Of a stretch of DNA of 64,000 nucleotides, positions 61,241 through 64,000 are shown one piece after another (within the stretch, counting starts at the first letter, position 1; each line of letters opens with the position of its first letter). Origin of the DNA: Variovorax sp. J22P240. GTDB lineage: Bacteria; Pseudomonadota; Gammaproteobacteria; Burkholderiales; Burkholderiaceae_C. Location of the stretch: contig NZ_JASZYR010000003.1 of the NCBI RefSeq assembly GCF_030316855.1, positions 186,001-250,000 on the forward strand. The letters run 5' to 3'. A program made the position numbers and the translations under genes. The notes below the pieces were generated by a model. The model did no database searches. It was not told where the DNA came from and saw nothing but the letters and a program-made list of their open reading frames with translations.

Positions 61241-61314
61241 CACGAACGGCCGCAGAATTCCCGCGCACGAACGACGGAGCGCACGCACGAAATGCGCAGC
61301 CAGTCGCATGAAAT
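61241..61314 (-). promoter_or_regulatory. Four direct repeats upstream of coxM, candidate RcoM operator
   Basis: On the plus strand the repeats read CACGAACG (61241-61248), CACGAACG (61266-61273), CACGAAAT (61286-61293) and CATGAAAT (61307-61314), starting 25, 20 and 21 bp apart. On the coxM coding strand they read ATTTCATG, ATTTCGTG, CGTTCGTG, CGTTCGTG. LytTR regulators such as RcoM bind direct repeats about two helical turns apart, so this fits a CO-responsive activator site. Confidence 0.6.
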
Positions 61315-61349
61315 GCACGCCGGCGGATCGAGCTGCGGGTTATCCCGGA

Positions 61350-62096
61350 TCAGCCGCGCAGCGCGTCGATTTCGGCGATGCCGAGCTGCTCCAGGAGGCG
61401 CGGCACGCTGGTGCGCGCGACCGGCAGGGGCGTGGCTTCGCCGCGCAGCTTGAGGCTGACCTTGCCGTTGTCACGCAGGATCTGTTCGGCGAAGTCGAGG
61501 TTCGCGAGGTAGCTCCGATGGATGCGCAGGAAGGACGCGCCGTCGAGCCTCTCCGCCAGGTCGCTGATGTTGAGATTGCAGAAGCTCGACCCCTGCGCGG
61601 TGCTGACCCAGGTGTAGTGGCCCTCGGAGCGTATGTAAGTCACCGCCTCTACATCGACGAGCACGATCCGGTTCTGCGACACCGTCGGGATCTTCTGCAG
61701 CTGCCGCTTGGCCTGCGGCTTCTGCACCGCGGGCTCCTCGCCGCTCACGAGTTCGGTGATGTCGTAGAAGATCAGCGTATAGCTCGCCGTGTCGCCGCGC
61801 AGGTCCGACAGCTTCGCCACCTTGATCAGCAGCACCCGTTCCGGGATGTTGATGATCATCGTCATCGGCGGTGGATTGCTGACCGGGCATTCGGCCTGGT
61901 CGAGCAGGAACTTCACCTTGGGCTGAGAGCGCTCGGGATGAAAGGACAGCACCATCTTCTCGAAGGGCTGCTTGTCCTCCACCGGCAGCACGCGGCGCGC
62001 GAAGCTGTTCATGGCCACGACTCGCAGGTCGGGGTCGAGCTGGACCACGCCGACATCCGAGCGCTCGAGCAGATACAGGGGGCTGCGGCTTTGCAT
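61350..62096 (-). CDS. rcoM: RcoM-type CO-sensing haem PAS-LytTR transcriptional regulator
   Basis: A 248-residue single-component regulator: N-terminal PAS domain (DVGVVQLDPDLRVVAMNSFA, then FHPERSQPKVKFLL and MTMIINIPERVLLIKV) and a C-terminal LytTR DNA-binding domain (NRIVLVDVEAVTYIRSEGHY, then FLRIHRSYLANLDF). By memory of Burkholderia xenovorans RcoM-2, His53 aligns with proximal haem ligand His74, Met80 with distal Met104 and Cys70 with Cys94; all three are present. CO binding to ferrous haem activates transcription. Placed directly upstream of coxM on the same strand. Start at 62096 with GGAG before it. Confidence 0.92.
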   Translation of the reverse strand: MQSRSPLYLLERSDVGVVQLDPDLRVVAMNSFARRVLPVEDKQPFEKMVLSFHPERSQPKVKFLLDQAECPVSNPPPMTMIINIPERVLLIKVAKLSDLRGDTASYTLIFYDITELVSGEEPAVQKPQAKRQLQKIPTVSQNRIVLVDVEAVTYIRSEGHYTWVSTAQGSSFCNLNISDLAERLDGASFLRIHRSYLANLDFAEQILRDNGKVSLKLRGEATPLPVARTSVPRLLEQLGIAEIDALRG

Positions 62097-62143
62097 GCGT
62101 GTCTCCGTGTCCGGCCGTGGAGTCCGGAAAGCTATTGAAGCAC

Positions 62144-62161
62144 TGTTGCGCGGTGTTGCGC
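62144..62161 (-). promoter_or_regulatory. Tandem direct repeat upstream of rcoM
   Basis: TGTTGCGC occurs at 62144-62151 and again at 62154-62161, exactly ten bases apart (one helical turn), about 50-65 bp upstream of rcoM. Could be an operator in the rcoM promoter or chance. Confidence 0.3.
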
Positions 62162-62190
62162 AGGGGGCCGGCCCTAGCCCGGTTGGGGGT

Positions 62191-62850
62191 CTACAGGCCC
62201 TTCTCCACCATATCCAGCAACCGCTGCCCCAGTGCATCGGTCTGCTCACGCGGCATGCCGCGCAAGGGTCCGTCGATGACGAGCAGGGCCAGTCCATGCA
62301 CGGCCGACCAGGCGAGGAACTCCGCGCCGGGGCGGCGTTCGGGCGGCATCACGCCGGCATCGACCAGTCGGTCCAGCGCCGCGCCCAGCAGCTCGAAAGG
62401 GTTCAGGCCGCTCTGGCCGCTCTTGGTCTCGGCAAGTGCGTCCCCCACATCCACCGCTGTTGCGAAGGCCGTGCGGAACAGGCCCGTCTCGGCCTGGGCA
62501 AAACGCAGGTAGCCGGTGCCGACGGCGCGCACGCTCGCACGTGCGAAGTCCGCCGGCTTGCGCGTGGAGCGCAAGGCGGACAACTCGGCTTCCATGGCAA
62601 GGGCCACCGCGGACAGGGCCGCCGCACGCACAGCCTGCAGCAGGGCCTGCCGGCTCGCGAAGTGCCGGTAAGCCGCATTGGGAACCACGCCCGCACGACG
62701 CGTCGCCTCGCGCAGCACGACTGCATCCGGACCGCCGGCGCGCGCGAGCTCGACACCCGCCTCCAGCAATGCGCGCCGCAGGTCGCCATGGCGGTAGGTG
62801 CTGCGTGGAAGAGGGCTGGGCGCGATCGGGGTGGGCATCGAGTCTTTCAT
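62191..62850 (-). CDS. TetR-family regulator
   Basis: A 219-residue TetR protein: HGDLRRALLEAGVELARAGG, then VVPNAAYRHFASRQALLQAV and a WHG-type ligand domain. Divergent from the VOC gene at 62983; a perfect palindrome (62888-62903) between them is its likely operator. Start MKDSMPT (62850), with 62865 as an alternative. It lies just upstream of rcoM on the same strand but 94 bp away. Confidence 0.88.
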   Translation of the reverse strand: MKDSMPTPIAPSPLPRSTYRHGDLRRALLEAGVELARAGGPDAVVLREATRRAGVVPNAAYRHFASRQALLQAVRAAALSAVALAMEAELSALRSTRKPADFARASVRAVGTGYLRFAQAETGLFRTAFATAVDVGDALAETKSGQSGLNPFELLGAALDRLVDAGVMPPERRPGAEFLAWSAVHGLALLVIDGPLRGMPREQTDALGQRLLDMVEKGL

Positions 62851-62887
62851 GTGGACAGCGTCCATTATCTTTGCTATTGTCTTGTGG

Positions 62888-62903
62888 ACGTTGTACACAA
62901 CGT
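62888..62903. promoter_or_regulatory. Palindrome ACGTTGT-AC-ACAACGT, candidate TetR operator
   Basis: Perfect 7-bp arms with two central bases in the TetR-VOC divergent region, 38 bp from the TetR start. A second, smaller palindrome TGGAC-AGC-GTCCA (62852-62864) overlaps the TetR start region. TetR proteins typically bind such sites at their own promoter. Confidence 0.55.
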
Positions 62904-62982
62904 GACACATTTCCCCCATCGGGCATGCCGCCGCAAAGCTGATCCACTCACATTTCCTCTCACCACCTGCAAGGAGAACATC

Positions 62983-63408
62983 ATGGAAGTCCAGTCTTAT
63001 CTCTTTTTCGACGGCCGCTGCGAGGAGGCGCTCGAGTTCTATCGCAAGGCCGTGGGCGCCGAGGTCACGATGCTGATGCGCTTCAAGGAGAACCCCGAGC
63101 CCGCGGCCGGCGAGGGATGCGCCTCCGATGGCACGCCGATCCCCGGTGACAAGGTGATGCACGCGAGCTTCACCGTGGGCGGCACGACCCTGATGGCCTC
63201 CGATGGTCGCAACTCCGGCAAGCCCGTGTTCCAAGGCTTCTCCCTCTCGGTGCTGGCGGAAGACGAAACCGAGGCCCAGCGCCTGTTCGCCGCGCTGGGC
63301 GAGGGCGGGCAGGTGCAGATGCCGATGAGCAAGACCTTTTTCTCGCCGGCCTTCGGCATGGTGGCGGACCGCTTCGGCGTGTCGTGGATGGTGCTGGTCA
63401 AGAGCTGA
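62983..63408 (+). CDS. VOC-family protein (PhnB-like)
   Basis: A 141-residue glyoxalase-fold protein: VQSYLFFDGRCEEALEFYRK, KVMHASFTVGGTTLMASDG and FGMVADRFGVSWMVL, the usual PhnB/YjdN layout. Function of the family is unclear. AAGGAG (62971-62976) gives a strong start. Probably controlled by the divergent TetR regulator. Confidence 0.9.
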   Translation: MEVQSYLFFDGRCEEALEFYRKAVGAEVTMLMRFKENPEPAAGEGCASDGTPIPGDKVMHASFTVGGTTLMASDGRNSGKPVFQGFSLSVLAEDETEAQRLFAALGEGGQVQMPMSKTFFSPAFGMVADRFGVSWMVLVKS

Positions 63409-63422
63409 GCGGCTTCGCGCTC

Positions 63423-64000
63423 TCACGTTCTCAGGATCTGCTCGGCCAGCGCGTCGAGCCGCTCCTTCACCGCGCGCCAGCCGGGCATCTTGACTTCGAG
63501 CAGGCGATGGAAACGCGGCCCGTGGTTGTGCTCCTTCAGGTGGCACAGCTCGTGGACGATCACGTAATCGATGCATTCGCGTGGTGCCTTCACGAGATGC
63601 GGGTTCAGCGTCAGGCGGCCGGTGGGCGAGCAACTTCCCCACTGTCGCTTCATCGGCTGAAGCCGGAGCGGCGGTGGCGTGCGCACCCATTTCAGCGACG
63701 CAGCCAAGGACGCCATGCGCGCAGCCAGCACCTCGCGCGCGCGCGTGGCGTACCACGCGTCCAGCGCCGAGCGAATCAGCGCCGGTTCACCCTGCGCCGT
63801 CCTGACCGCGATATAGCCGCCACGCATTCGCGCAGTCACGGGGCCTTCTGCATCGATGACGACCTTGAGCTGGTAGCGCCGCCCAAGGTAGAGCAACGAT
63901 TCGCCGCTCACATGCTCCCTCGGAAGCACCTGGGCCATGCGCTGGCGGCTATCGGCGATGTGGCGGCTGATCCATGCGGCGCGCCGCCGTACCGCGGCGA
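63423..64000 (-). CDS. YgjP-type zinc metallopeptidase-like protein (5' end outside window)
   Basis: A metal-dependent hydrolase of the YgjP/SprT-like M48 group. The zinc site HELCHLKEHNHG is clear, with RQWGSCSPTGRLTLN upstream, typical of the family. An ATG at 63938 exists, but the frame stays open past it to the window edge (WISRHIADSRQR precedes it), and family members have this part, so the gene starts beyond 64000. Function of the family is unknown. Convergent with the VOC gene. Confidence 0.88.
   Translation of the reverse strand, partial: AAVRRRAAWISRHIADSRQRMAQVLPREHVSGESLLYLGRRYQLKVVIDAEGPVTARMRGGYIAVRTAQGEPALIRSALDAWYATRAREVLAARMASLAASLKWVRTPPPLRLQPMKRQWGSCSPTGRLTLNPHLVKAPRECIDYVIVHELCHLKEHNHGPRFHRLLEVKMPGWRAVKERLDALAEQILRT

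Overview
The window is high-GC, densely coded DNA that looks like chromosome of a Variovorax-type member of the Comamonadaceae (Burkholderiales, Betaproteobacteria). Evidence for this: two orphan tripartite-tricarboxylate (Bug/TctC) receptors, an infA2-dbpA cold-type operon, a Burkholderiales-type trimeric porin, a DNA topoisomerase III with a C-terminal SWIB domain, and an RcoM-type CO regulator. I saw no tRNA, rRNA, CRISPR array, prophage or insertion sequence. The taxonomy is inferred from remembered protein families, not from a search.

Layout. 0-5.5 kb: end of a sensor kinase, a birA / SET-domain operon, and a divergent topB separated from it by a Z-DNA-prone tract and a GC-rich repeat. 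5.5-12.9 kb: a C26 peptidase, a sugar isomerase-like protein, a degenerate HtrA-like protein, an EamA exporter with a possible coupled leader peptide, and an RNA-handling operon (small protein, infA2, dbpA). 12.9-20 kb: a TetR gene facing a decayed extradiol dioxygenase, a dihaem cytochrome c, two Bug receptors, an M20 hydrolase, small basic proteins and an SGNH hydrolase. 20-27.4 kb: a nuclease-helicase fusion, small proteins, and an envelope/stress-like set with an amino-acid antiporter. 27.4-36.4 kb: a fused indolepyruvate oxidoreductase with a divergent Lrp gene and two palindromes between them, a lipoprotein, a porin, an unusual NRAMP relative and a YghA-type dehydrogenase. 36.4-51 kb: YihY, two LysR pairs, SlyD, pirin, an aldo/keto reductase with HxlR, AsnC, the large helicase Lhr, AcuI and a ferritin-like protein.

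51-62 kb holds the most coherent system: a form I molybdenum-copper carbon monoxide dehydrogenase operon in the order coxM-S-L-G-D-E-F, followed by a molybdopterin cytidylyltransferase-like gene and preceded by a PAS-LytTR protein that matches RcoM. CoxL carries the form I active-site motif AYRCSFR. M, S and L form the FAD / 2x[2Fe-2S] / Mo-Cu enzyme. D, E and F and the NTP transferase would mature and load the cofactor, and G would attach the enzyme to the membrane. RcoM would sense CO through haem and switch the operon on, probably through four direct repeats upstream of coxM.

A second theme is chromatin-like protein features: a SET methyltransferase with a lysine-rich tail next to a topoisomerase carrying a histone-H1-like linker and SWIB domain, plus several small Lys/Ala-rich proteins. 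The window ends inside a YgjP-type metalloprotein gene.
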